From positions 1,240,001-1,304,000 of the forward strand of contig JAHRHY010000006.1 of assembly GCA_019671135.1 (NCBI GenBank): 64,000 bases of DNA, read 5' to 3'. This document shows positions 34,135 through 44,635 of the stretch, piece after piece. Position numbers and translations under genes: made by a program. The notes under the pieces were generated by a model. That model was not told the DNA's origin, did not search any database, and saw only the letters and a program-made list of their open reading frames with translations. The DNA comes from Linnemannia hyalina. Its lineage: Eukaryota; Mortierellomycota; Mortierellomycetes; Mortierellales; Mortierellaceae. How positions within the stretch are numbered: the stretch's first letter is position 1; the number at the start of each line of letters is the position of its first letter.

Positions 34135-34735
34135 ATGGCCCGCGCACGTTCCTCTGCTTCCCGCTCAACCCCATTCCACCAGACTCAAAGTCGTAGTGCA
34201 TCTACAATGCCTACAAGACAAACAGCCGCACCCCCACCAGCACCTGTTCAAGCACAACCAAACCCTGCAGCCATGGCTCAGCCTCGACAACCCGGACTTT
34301 TTGGTCAGATGGCAGCCACTGCCGCAGGTGTTGCTGTCGGACATTCCGTCGGCCACGCAGTAACAGTACGTCTTCCTTCTTTTCGTTTGATCGTTTGTTC
34401 GTTTGCTTCATACATGCGTTTGCGACATACTTGATCCAGCAATACAGTCATCTAACCAGGTCATCTTTTCCCTTCGTTCATTGCAACAGTCCGCCTTCGG
34501 TATGGGCTCGTCGTCTCACCACGAGGTCCCTGCAGAACAACAACAACAGCAATCACTCCAACAAGCGAGCTATGGAAACCACTCAACAAATCTGTTACCG
34601 GCAGCGTCTTGCGACGAAAATGCAAAGGCATTCACAAGATGTCTCGACGCCACCAACAATGACATGAGTGTATGCCAATTCTATCTGGAACAGTTGAAGG
34701 CATGTCAAGCCTTTGCCGCACAACAGAACTTGTAA
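34135..34735 (+). CDS. MIX17: Mix17/CHCHD2-type twin CX9C mitochondrial protein
   Basis: Exons 34135-34365 and 34490-34735, 158 residues. The N terminus MARARSSASRS is basic and Ser-rich. A Pro/Gln/Ala-rich stretch follows, then the family hydrophobic segment GQMAATAAGVAVGHSVGHAV joined across the intron to TSAFGMG. The C-terminal CHCH domain has C118-x9-C128 and C139-x9-C149 (CDENAKAFTRC, CQFYLEQLKAC), the twin CX9C pattern oxidised by Mia40 in the intermembrane space. Family members (yeast Mix17, human CHCHD2/10) affect respiration and cristae; human variants are linked to neurodegeneration. The length is typical. A Gln-rich patch between the two parts is slightly longer than usual. Confidence 0.92.
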
Positions 34736-35647
34736 AATAACACACCCTAATCTCATTGAAACATCATCCATGCTGTAATAATAAAAATACCGCTGTACCG
34801 TAGGTTCCTCGTTCCTCTAGTTTCATCGAGTGTTGATAGATGCTATCTTTGTCAAGAGCTAAGACATTAACAAGAAAAAAAAAGAAAAAAAGAACTACGA
34901 TAGGGCCATGGACAAAGAAGTGTCATCATTTTTGGCTGCGCGGATACAATCTTCCCCCTATTCATTTTGTTTTTTACTTTGCGGGTCTAGATGGATGTCG
35001 ACTGTAGTGGTAATGGTTTTGCACATGGCCTGTGTAATGATGTTTTGTTGACATGCTCTCGAATAGGTTTGTTTGTTTATTATTGTTCTCTTCTTCAAAG
35101 GGTGTGTGGTTTTCCGCACACCCGAGTTGAAGGCTCAATAAAGAGCCGTGCCCACACAAGCGTACACACACCAACACAATCGCAAGATTGTACCTAACAG
35201 TATGAAATTAAGTCTTCGGTGAGGCCCCCATTTATTAATGCAATTACGCCCAAGGGTTTTGATGGGATAGTCCTGGGTACTCGGGCCAATTGAACGATCT
35301 GGCTGGTTGGCTGGGTGTTGGGGACGCCTTATTATTACTATGCCGGCCCCTGCCTGTCTCGCCTTTAATTGGCCGCTGAGGCTATCTCCTTTTGAGGAGC
35401 GATACACAAAAGCGCGGTTTCCCTCCCTTTCCCTCCATCAGCGCGGACTTGTTCTATTTTTTTTCCCTCTCACCTGGAACCTCCAGACCGAATCGGAAGG
35501 TTTAAAAAAAGTTCTTGTATGACATTTTTTCTCTCTCCTTCTTCACCACTTCTCTCCACTCCTCCCTTCCTCCTCTCAAAACCCTCCTTCCTCTCATCCC
35601 TCTTCTCTCGCATCTCTTCATCCTTTTCCCTTTCTCGCTGCTCCATC
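34736..35647. other. Intergenic, MIX17 3' flank and promoter of Gln-rich gene
   Basis: A/T-rich 3' flank, then a long pyrimidine-rich leader (35420-35640) before the next ATG. No gene recognised. Confidence 0.5.
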
Positions 35648-37510
35648 ATGCCTCCCTTGCAGCCATCCTCATTAGACCCCATGGCCGTCATTCCTTTTTC
35701 TGATCATGCTTCGCCCTTCGACAAGCTGTTCGACTCGGATCTCCATACCCCTCCCTTCGACCCTTACCAGCAACAGCAACAGCAACAGGAACAGCCCCAA
35801 CAGCAACAGCAACAGCCTCAAACAACTCCTTCCAACAACGCTCTCCCCTCCGAGGCTGACATCTCTGCTCTCTTTGGCTTGGCCCCAGCTCAAGGACCAT
35901 CTCCTGTCCATCCTATTCACCCCTCCACTGCAGCTCCTATTTCAGTCCCGCATCGCACTACAGCGTCTCCGAACCCCCCGAGCCCCCCCGTGCTGTCGAC
36001 ATTGGCTCCTCTTGCCCCAGTAGCAGCGCACTACTCCTCGATTCAACACAACCACGTCTCTCAGGAAAAGAGTCTGATCTCCCCTATTCCCGCCTCCCCA
36101 ACCTTCTACAATGGCTCCGCACCACCAACACTGTCATCATACACACCTGCAACTTCCAATGCCTACCAGGCGACTGCCTACCAGGCGACTGTCCCAACAG
36201 CCAATGCACCTGCGACCAAGAGGTTAGCGCACCACCCATACCCCACCTACGACGCCAATACCTATGACCAGACGCAACAAGCGTATGCTGCTGAACTTCC
36301 AGTACAACAATATCAGCAGTATGATAACTCGGCAGCATATCAGCAATACAATAGTAACAGCTGCAACAACATCAATGACTACAGCCAGCATGGATTCGGC
36401 TACACTGTCGAGAATACACCTCCCAAAAAGACCCATGCCGCTGCCGATCCCCTCATGCTCAATGCTCCTACTCGGTCCATCTTTTCAAGGTTCGGAGGAA
36501 GCGCCGCGAGTGACCTCTCAACTGAGAGCCATAATGCGTTCGCTCCAAAGCTCAAGGTCGCCGCAAGCTACGTTTCCAGTACACTGGCTGTGACATCAAC
36601 CTTTGCTTCCGAAAAACTCGCGACGGCGTCGACCAAGATTGCGGATCTTTGGCAGCAGAACCAACACTCGCTCCCTCAACAACAACCTCAACAGCAACCC
36701 CAATTTCAACAGCAGCAGCAGCAGCAGCAGCAACAGCAGGATGCGCTGTACAACCATGGCCCCTATTACGGAAAATCTACAGAAGCGTCAATTGCACCTC
36801 CCACTATTAATAGTGACGACTTCAGCAACCAAAGTGACATGCAGCATCAACAACAATCACAACAAGCACAATATTCATATGAAGGACAGGGGCTCAACAC
36901 AAACCCTACTTTCAATTCAAATTATCAATCCTCGTACAACATCAACAATAACAATAACAACAACGGCTACAGCAACATTACACCTACAGGGGCAGGAGCA
37001 TACTGCACAAACGACTACAGCACTCGCAGTCCGTTTGCCTCGACAGCCACCTCTACACTTTCGAATGCTGCCTCCGTTGCAGGCTCATACCTGCCCAGTC
37101 TTTCGAAGCTTCCAGCACTACCTGCTCTTTCGGCCCTCCCAGCCCTTCGATCCCTTCCCGCGCTTCCCTGGGCCAGCCGTGACAAGAACCAATTGCCCCA
37201 GCAACAACCTGTGTCGAGTCATCAGTACCACCAGTATCCTGTGGACCAGAAGCAGCAGCCAGAGGCCATTTATGGGTCATACGCGCCTTCTCAGGATGCG
37301 ACCTACCGGCAGACGCAAGATCAGCAGCAGCAACAACAACAACAACAGGAACAGCAGCAAGGATACGGCTCCCAGTACAATGCGGCGAATTGGTGGGGAG
37401 GCATCAGGAACGAGGTTCAGAGGGGCCGGCGGATGGTGGAAACAGGCGTTCAAGTTGGCGTTGCCTGGTGGTGGGATTCAGAGAAGAACCCTCTTGGCGG
37501 GGTCGTGTAG
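35648..37510 (+). CDS. Gln/Asn-rich protein of unknown function
   Basis: Single open frame; from the ATG at 35648 (MPPLQPSSLDPMAV) it is 620 residues. The frame is open further upstream to 35519, but that part is pyrimidine-tract leader. I do not recognise the family. Most of the protein is disordered with Gln, Asn and Tyr runs. Three ordered-looking pieces stand out. One is an amphipathic Ala/Ser/Thr-rich segment (KVAASYVSSTLAVTSTFASE, running on to TKIADLW). The second is a leucine-proline-alanine repeat, SKLPALPALSALPALRSLPA. The third is the C-terminal WWGGIRNEVQRGRRMVETGV ending in WWWDSEKNPLGGVV. Direct duplication of the sequence coding AYQAT (36170-36195) shows slippage. Coding status is supported by frame length, codon bias and the non-repetitive C-terminal part. 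Membrane or lipid association is only a guess from the amphipathic stretches. Confidence 0.75.
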   Translation: MPPLQPSSLDPMAVIPFSDHASPFDKLFDSDLHTPPFDPYQQQQQQQEQPQQQQQQPQTTPSNNALPSEADISALFGLAPAQGPSPVHPIHPSTAAPISVPHRTTASPNPPSPPVLSTLAPLAPVAAHYSSIQHNHVSQEKSLISPIPASPTFYNGSAPPTLSSYTPATSNAYQATAYQATVPTANAPATKRLAHHPYPTYDANTYDQTQQAYAAELPVQQYQQYDNSAAYQQYNSNSCNNINDYSQHGFGYTVENTPPKKTHAAADPLMLNAPTRSIFSRFGGSAASDLSTESHNAFAPKLKVAASYVSSTLAVTSTFASEKLATASTKIADLWQQNQHSLPQQQPQQQPQFQQQQQQQQQQQDALYNHGPYYGKSTEASIAPPTINSDDFSNQSDMQHQQQSQQAQYSYEGQGLNTNPTFNSNYQSSYNINNNNNNNGYSNITPTGAGAYCTNDYSTRSPFASTATSTLSNAASVAGSYLPSLSKLPALPALSALPALRSLPALPWASRDKNQLPQQQPVSSHQYHQYPVDQKQQPEAIYGSYAPSQDATYRQTQDQQQQQQQQQEQQQGYGSQYNAANWWGGIRNEVQRGRRMVETGVQVGVAWWWDSEKNPLGGVV

Positions 37511-38139
37511 GCTTTGAGGCTGAGTCAAACGAACATTCCGACGGTGACAATGACGATGACGATTTACGATAATGATCTCTTTATACTATTTTACCCCTTT
37601 ACTTAATACTCTCATTAATAACTAATAACCATCCACAGACCCTCCAACTCTCACTCGCACTGCATGAATCAAGAAAGAGGGAGCACGGTGCTATTGAAAC
37701 TAAGAATGCGGTCATGTGTATGTAATGACACTCCTCTTTCCCATACTAAAAAAAAACGGCAGTCGTGGAAGGAAAAAAAATCTCGGATAACAACAACTCT
37801 CTTTCACTCCTCTTGCCAAGGAATGGACACCCAGGCAAGGGCAGTCGCAACAAACAAAAGAGGATAGAAAGATATAAGGTGGAAAGATGCAATCAGTAGG
37901 GGAAGGATAGGAACGAAAGCGTGTAGAGGTCCTTAGGGTTAGTAAGAAAGTTGATGGTATCCGTTCACGTTGGTCCTATCTACATCATTTCGCGCTGGTG
38001 ATTGAAAGAATAAAAAGGCGTGACTGCATGTCGATGTCCTACCCAACTTTTTTTTTCTCACCTCGCTCACCATGTTTTTTTTTTGCTCTTTTTTCTTCAC
38101 ACATACCCTCGACACATACTCACATTCACTCACCACACA
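37511..38139. other. Intergenic before second GTPase
   Basis: Between two plus-strand genes. A/T-rich 3' flank followed by a pyrimidine-rich leader with poly-T runs (38048, 38076). No gene recognised. Confidence 0.5.
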
Positions 38140-40506
38140 ATGATTAACGACGCAAACAACATCGTCCTCGCAGTGGTACGACCTTCAGAACAAAACACAC
38201 ACACGCAACTGATCTATTCACACGCGCACTTCGCCATTTACCATTGCCATTGCCATTGCAAGACACGAACCAGTTCTGCCCTCACTTATCCTAGTTGAAC
38301 CGACTTGTTCTGATAAACTCACTGTACCCCCAACCCCTGACTCCTGTCCCTGCTTTGTTCGTTTTTTTGCTATAGATGGGCGCCGTCGGAAACGGCAAAT
38401 CCTCGACACTCAATTCGATTATCCAGGAGCCCTTGTTCCAGTCAGGACGCTCTATCGGCGTAAGTATTGCCAACTCGGAGGACCAACGTCTTTTTTTTTA
38501 TCCTTCGCGCTGTGGAAACCGACAAAAACAGAACACCAGCAACCACCGACAAATACCTCGCCTGTGGACTTCGCAACCCTCGGCAGAGACGATTGCGCAA
38601 TTCCACCTCCCTTTTCATTCCTTATTCCACTCAGTCATCAACAACTCACTTTGGCGAAAGTGATCATGAATGATCAATTTGTAATCCTTCCGAACCCGAG
38701 GATCAGCTGTTGCTCGAGACTTGAGGGAGGGAGTGCATAAGGGTTGTCGACAAGGTCCAAGGGCAGTCTTGCGCCTCCACTTTCCATCTATCTTCTTTCT
38801 GTTGTTTCCTTTTTTCTCATTTTGCCACCGTTCCACGTTTATGCAGTGGCGTTTTGCATGGAGCGGACAATATTGTCGACTTTTGTCCCTCCGCTCTACT
38901 CTTCGCCTCCTTTCCCCCTTGCGACATCAGATCTTGGTTTTCTTCTTCGATATTCTTCTTTCCATTTCGACCCTTTGAACTTTCAACAGGCGAGGAAGTG
39001 AACATCTCCGCTGAGATGGACCTATCAGACACAGTTCTTGCGCCTTTCCGTTCGCATCTTTTTTTTTCATTTCTCTTTTGAGTTATCTAACCTCGGTATG
39101 TTCACGATTTTATTCCAATTACTGTATAGCCTGTCACGCAACGAATTGGTAGTTGCGTCCGCAACTGGAAGCTGCCCGAGGTTGGCCGCACTGTCCACAT
39201 TGTCGACACGTAAGTACCTTATCAATGCTGGATCGCATCCTTCTCTCCCCTCCTTATCTGGACAGGACTAAAAGAACTTTGCAGGACGCAGTAAATCACA
39301 CCTGACGGGACCCAACACTCCAGCATTTTTGCCACGTTTTGAGGGTTTTACCCTCTATTCGCTCACATGGCGCAGGAATCGACGATTTAAAGAACCTTTT
39401 GATTTCATTCGCCATATGCGCACGCGGGATAACAGTGTGGAAAACTCCCCCTGGTCTGCGTCAGGATCTCTCGGGTAGATTTTCGGCAATTGATGATGAC
39501 ACGATACATAGACGGAAGCAGCAACATCTTTCGGGACGTGCCAAAAAATAAAATAAAAATGCAAGCGTATTCGGAACTGGAAAAAGGGCGTTGAATCATC
39601 TTCCTCGGCAATGACACAGTCCCGTTCGCTACGGGAAGCCGCAGTAATGCGGGATGGATCGACTATTGACTACCCTGCTTCACAGGATTCTCACAGGACC
39701 GCAGGAACAGGGCGAATTGTTCTTACGAGCTTGAACTTGGATGGATCCACGAAAGTATGATCGTTTCTGACTGACCATGTCCTTTTCTTGTGTATGTCAT
39801 AGGCCAGGAATGTGCGACTCCACCTATAGGGATGTTGAGAATGTGCATCTGATGGTCGAATTCTTCAAGACTCTCTCCCACGGTGTGAGCGCGTTTGTTC
39901 TTGTCTTCAACATCCACAACACAAGGTAAGCGAACTAGAATCAATTTGCAAAGTTTGATTGGCCAGTTAGAAAGTGTGAAGGATGGCGACGTTTCCATGT
40001 ACAGCTAGTAACCGCTATAGTTGTTTGTATGACATAGATTGGACGAGTACACGAAAAACATGTTGAGGCTGTTTGAGAGACTGTTGGGACCCCAGTTCTG
40101 GAAGCACGTCGTGATTGTGTTTACACATGTGGACGAGGATCAGCGGGATTACCTGGAGGAAAACATTGACGCGCTGACAGACCCCGCCGAGGGTTTTGTC
40201 CGTGTGATCCACCAATGGTTCCAGCTCCAGTACCAGCCCCCAATAGTATTCCTTTCCAACCGCGATACCCGTTATAGCCAATATGCGCGCGACTGCTTCA
40301 TGGAGCTCTACCAGGCGGTTGTCTCTGTCGAGGAAGGCGCACGCCGCGAAAAGTTTACCTGCACCTTTTTCCAGGAGGTCAACAACCGTGCAGGCGTCGT
40401 CCAGGACAACTTTATTGTGCAGAGCATTCGTTCTGCGACTGCTGCGATTCCACAGATGATCCAGTCTGGAACGAGGGCAGTTTCCAATGTCTGCAGTGTT
40501 ATGTAG
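38140..40506 (+). CDS. AIG1/GIMAP-like GTPase with CaaX box
   Basis: Five exons, 38140-38175, 38376-38459, 39130-39209, 39803-39925, 40038-40506; 263 residues, all phases consistent. It starts MINDANNIVLAV directly into the P-loop GAVGNGKSS (14-22). VGRTVHIVDTPGM (66-69 DTPG) follows, then a long AIG1-type helix (EFFKTLSHGVSAFVLVFNI), KHVVIVFTHVDED (THxD in place of the usual NKxD base motif) and FLSNRDTRY. The protein ends N-V-C-S-V-M. CSVM fits a C-terminal CaaX motif, and Met at the last position is usually farnesylated, so membrane attachment by prenylation is inferred. The family acts on internal membranes in animals and in plant defence. The gene at 13471-14418 is a divergent relative with a transmembrane tail. 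Introns of 200, 670, 593 and 112 bases; the 670-base one carries other open stretches that do not fit the family. Confidence 0.88.
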
Positions 40507-40907
40507 AGACCCCATAGATACCAGCAAGAAAAAAAAAAAGTGTAAGGCGTCCTTGTCGCAGTTTCCTTGTCGCATGTATCACATGACATGACACTAGTTG
40601 AAAAAAAATAAAGGATGCGGAGATCGAAAAGAGCGGCGTGTGGGCTACGCAATGGTATCGTCGGGGTAAACCTGTTTGCCAAAGGGATTCTGCCAACAAA
40701 GGAAAAAATGTCCATTTGGTGGCAGTGGTGGCACTAGACCAGTGTCCACACCACACGACACTTTCTTCAGAAGTCGATGCAAAAAAAGGGGGAGATAACG
40801 AGTGTTTTGATTGTCTTGCGTGCAGTAAGCTAATACCGTCTGAAAGATATAAAAATAAATAATTTCGAAAAAGTACAAAGGTCACATCTTTAACTGGGAA
40901 AAAATAG

Positions 40908-41148
40908 TTAACAATAAAGATACTGGTTAGGTGGGTAAGTCGTCGAGGGGGGGGGTTCGACTGAGGGTGGGGGTTCACGCTCCTCGCTCTTGAGCTTTTT
41001 CTCAGCCAACTGAGCGCGAGCTTGGGTAATGGCCAAATCCACCGTGCGAGGTTCAAAGGCTTGATCCTCACGGACAAAGGCGTGATGGTACCTCCAGACG
41101 GAGGCCAGGATGGTACCGATCAAGATGAGGATGGGGATGTCTTGAAGT
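40908..41148 (-). CDS. Small single-TM protein, 3' exon only (N terminus unresolved)
   Basis: A convincing exon ends at the TAA at 40908. It encodes DIPILILIGTILASVWRYHH, then AFVREDQAFEPRTVDLAITQ and a charged tail rich in Lys/Glu and Pro. Codon use matches neighbouring genes and the likely acceptor is CTTCAAG/AC at about 41148. There is one membrane helix followed by a soluble helix, the size and layout of small mitochondrial or ER subunits. No ATG fits in this exon and I could not find the first exon upstream, so the start is missing. I do not recognise the family. Confidence 0.5.
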
Positions 41149-41824
41149 GGTATGACAGGAAAAAAGAGGCAGCAGAACAACGAGTGAGGTTAAGTGCAGT
41201 TGTAAAAGATCATGGGAAAAAAGAGGTTTCAGTCCGGAGGAGATCCTTGTCCTTATTTTTTATGGGAGCGACCGACCACCTCAATTGTCCGTTAGGTTTC
41301 CTGAAATTAGACTGGTGTACGTTGCAGGCAAGGCAGGCAGGTCCCGATCTTTTTTTTTTTTTTTAGAACGAGTCAAGGAGCAAGGGGAATAAAAATGCCT
41401 GCTGGATGAATTTTCATCCTCCTCCTTTTTCCCCTTTGAAAGATTGGTTGGTATTTTGACACACGACCAAACAGATTACAATTGGCTGTTTCTTTCTAAT
41501 GTTTTTTTTTACCGTTTCTCTCAAAGAAGCTTGTTCATTGTTGTTCCTGAACTGAACTAAATACTACCCCCTGTCTCTTCTTTCATTCCTCTTCTCTTTC
41601 TTTCCTTCCAATTCCACTCTCTTTTCCACTTTCTCTTCCACTCTTCCACTCTTCCACTCGTCAATCACAGTCTTCATATCCCTTTCCCTTTCCTCTTCCT
41701 CCCCCTCTCCCTTCATCCTTTCCTTCGGCATCGCTATCTGGCTCTCTTTGACCACAACTGCAGCCCTAGCCCTCGCCTCTCCCTTCGACCTCGCCCTTCC
41801 TCTCTACTCTCAGTGTTGCCTGTC
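41149..41824. other. Intergenic upstream of DUF229 gene
   Basis: Probably contains the missing 5' exon of the small minus-strand gene and the promoter of the DUF229 gene. Has a T run at 41350-41364 and a pyrimidine-rich leader with TTCCACTC repeats (41600-41660). Confidence 0.45.
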
Positions 41825-44635
41825 ATGGAGAGAAGCAGGCCCCCTTCCACCCTTGCCAGTCAAAGGCCTACCTCCCCTCCTCAACCCGCCTCCAACAACT
41901 CACCCTCCGTCAATCCATCATCAGCCTCGACGGCCTACAATATCCACCACTCGGACTTGGAGTCCAGTCCAAACTCGACAACGTCCTGGAGAAGAGGGGC
42001 GCAACACAAACGGGACTCGAGCCAGGACACCCTCATGAACGACAGCGACAACTCGGCTTCTGGCACCCTCTTGCCCACCTCAGCTTCCAAGGACGGTCGA
42101 TTCTCACCCTCCTTTAGCTCTCGAAACAACAACAACAAAAACAGCGCACCTACAAGGACAGTGGTCTCTATCCGGATCCTTGTCATCCTCATCTTAATTT
42201 CTCTCTTCTCCTGGTTCTACCTTGAGGCCCTTGCAGGAGGAGACATTGAATGGGTCAAGGACCATCTGTCGATGCTTGGAGTCAACTTGGTTCTGTCTGT
42301 CCTCTGTCTGACGGTTGCCGTGACCTTGATCGCCCTCACACCCATGTCGACTGTCTTTGCGGGCTGTCTCTACACCGGCATGGCCATCATCATCCTCGCC
42401 TTGAAGAAGTGGGACGACGGCGAGTCGTTTGAAACCCACGGCGCATACAACATGCTGGTCTTCTTGGTCATTGTGATCCCACTCAACGGCTTGATCCAGT
42501 CGGTTCTCCTCTGCCAGCGCAAGATGACCACCGCCAAGTTCCACAGACTGATGACCGTCACCGTCGTCAGCACCGCTCTCCTGACGACCATGATGCTGAT
42601 GTACTACCACTCGATCTGGGGCCAAGGAGCTAACGGCGCCCACTTGGTCCATGGCAGCCAGGCAGGAAAGGAGCTTTGCGAGTGGCAGGGGGCTAATATT
42701 CCTGTTGCCGACTTGTTACCCAACTATATCCAGAACTTTTGGACCGGTCAGCTTTCATGCCCGGCAGTCACTGGAATCGAGGCTGAATGGACATATGACG
42801 GGATCCTCACCATTCGCTGTCTCAACAAGGGCTTCAAGGACTCCGACCAACAACCGACATACGATATTCTACCTGACACCCGATTCTGGTCGGCGGCCGA
42901 CAAGATCATGCACACCTACAACAAAAAGATCAACGAGCGGATTATTCGCAAGACCTACACTGAGCCTATCCATGTCGATGTCAAGGGGGTCGAGTCGATC
43001 ATCGCCAACTGTGAACAGGACGTCTCCAAAATTCTAATTCGAGTTACTCGGCATGATGAGGTTCTGGATAGAGTTAGGGCTGTTGCCAAGACCCGCCAGG
43101 AACAGGAGGAGACTACTACCAGAACCACTGATGAGGAACAGAATTTAGTTGACACTCTGCATGGCGATAGCCCTACTACCGACGACAACGACAATGGTAC
43201 CGCCAACACCAACAGCGACACAACCAAACCAGCAGGAGAGAAACCTAGAAGGCCCAATGTGATGGTTTTGTTCATGGACGCAGTCGCCAGACGACAGTTT
43301 TATCGCAAGCTTGCCAAGACAGCCGCCGTGGTCGCCAGTCTCGACAAGTCAGCCCAGGGAGGACCACAATTGCACGAGTTCTTCCGTTACCATGCCGTGG
43401 GGTTCAACACCAACGCCAACTCGCGCGTCGTCTATACCAACACCCCCGACAGTGAGGAACCACCAGTACCACCAATCTGGAAGGACTTTCACGAGGCCGG
43501 TTACATTACTTCTCGAGTCGAAGACAACTGTGAGGACTGGTCGACACAGTACACAGGAGTCGAGTCTTCACAGTACTTTGACCATGAGCTTCAGGCACCC
43601 TTCTGCCTCCCACCCTATTACGCGCTCGAGGGCAACCCGTTCTCAAATTTTGCAGGGCCTTACTCGATTGTCGCCCGGTGCATGCATGGATCGAACGTTC
43701 ACACCTATGCGTTCGATTACATGAACCAGTTCCGGAAGGCGTACCCTGATCAACCCTGGTTCCAGATGGGGTCGTTCATCGAGGGCCACGAAGGCACAGG
43801 AGAGGTCCTTCTGACGATCGATAACGATCTTTCCAAGTTCCTGAAAGGTAACTGCCTCGTTGCATTAACACAGACATGGCTGTGGATTTTCTTTTTTTGT
43901 AACCTTTTGCTGTCTTAAGTGCTCTCACTGTATCTTGTGGATACCTGTTTTATTTGAGCCATCGCTTCAATGTTGATCAAGGTTGAGCAGGGTTGAGCAT
44001 TCTAGACATGAAAACCCCAGCCAACTAATTCAGCCAACGTACACGTTTACTTGTTCTCAAAAAACAAATAGGCATGGAGGAGGATGGATCACTGGAGAAC
44101 ACGATTGTATTCATGATGGCGGATCATGGACTCCACATGGGTATCAACTTTATGTTTACCCCCAATGGTCGTATCGAGCACATGTAAGTTTCTATGCGGT
44201 TGTTTTTGTTTTGTGCAGTGAGAGGTCAAGGTGGGTTATCAAGAGTCATCACGTGGTTTACTCATATTTTTTTTTCTCCCCTCTTTTTTCCTTCCTCCCC
44301 GCTGAACTTCACTCCCCACCCAACCCACACCGAAAAAAACAACCACAAACAGGAACCCATATCTCTCTGTAATCCTACCCCCGCTCATCTCAAAGAACTA
44401 CCCAAGTCTCGCGCGCGGCCTGGCGCACAACCAACAATCGCTAATTACCGGATACGAGATCCATGCGACCCTCAAGATGCTTGCCTCGGGCCAGATGCCC
44501 GAATATGGAGACGATGATGGAGAGGAGATTGATGGTGGAGCGTGGAGGAAGGGGACTTTGTTTGATGAGGAGTTGGATCCTGGAAGGACATGTGAGCAGG
44601 CCAAAGTTCCTGAGGAGTATTGCCATTGCAAATAG
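41825..44635 (+). CDS. Polytopic membrane protein with DUF229 alkaline-phosphatase-like domain
   Basis: Exons 41825-43847, 44072-44183, 44353-44635; 805 residues from the ATG giving MERSRPPSTLAS. A disordered N terminus (about 110 residues) precedes several membrane helices (SIRILVILILISLFSWFYL, VNLVLSVLCLTVAVTLIAL, VFAGCLYTGMAIIILAL, MLVFLVIVIPLNGLIQSVLL, TVVSTALLTTMMLMYY). The catalytic-fold part starts RRPNVMVLFMDAVARRQFYR. It carries VEDNCEDWS, GSFIEGHEGTGEVLLTIDND and, across intron 1, TIVFMMADHGLHMG, the metal-binding DHG of the superfamily. These are DUF229 landmarks (sulfatase/alkaline-phosphatase fold, seen in animals and fungi). Substrate unknown. DUF229 proteins usually have Ser residues in the D-S-x-S-R segment after the first metal Asp; here it reads D-A-V-A-R, so the nucleophile needs checking. 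The active domain is probably lumenal or extracellular. Confidence 0.88.

Noticed and set aside
41022..41366. 114-codon plus-strand frame
   Set aside because: Antisense to the small membrane-protein exon, whose minus-strand codon use is far more convincing.
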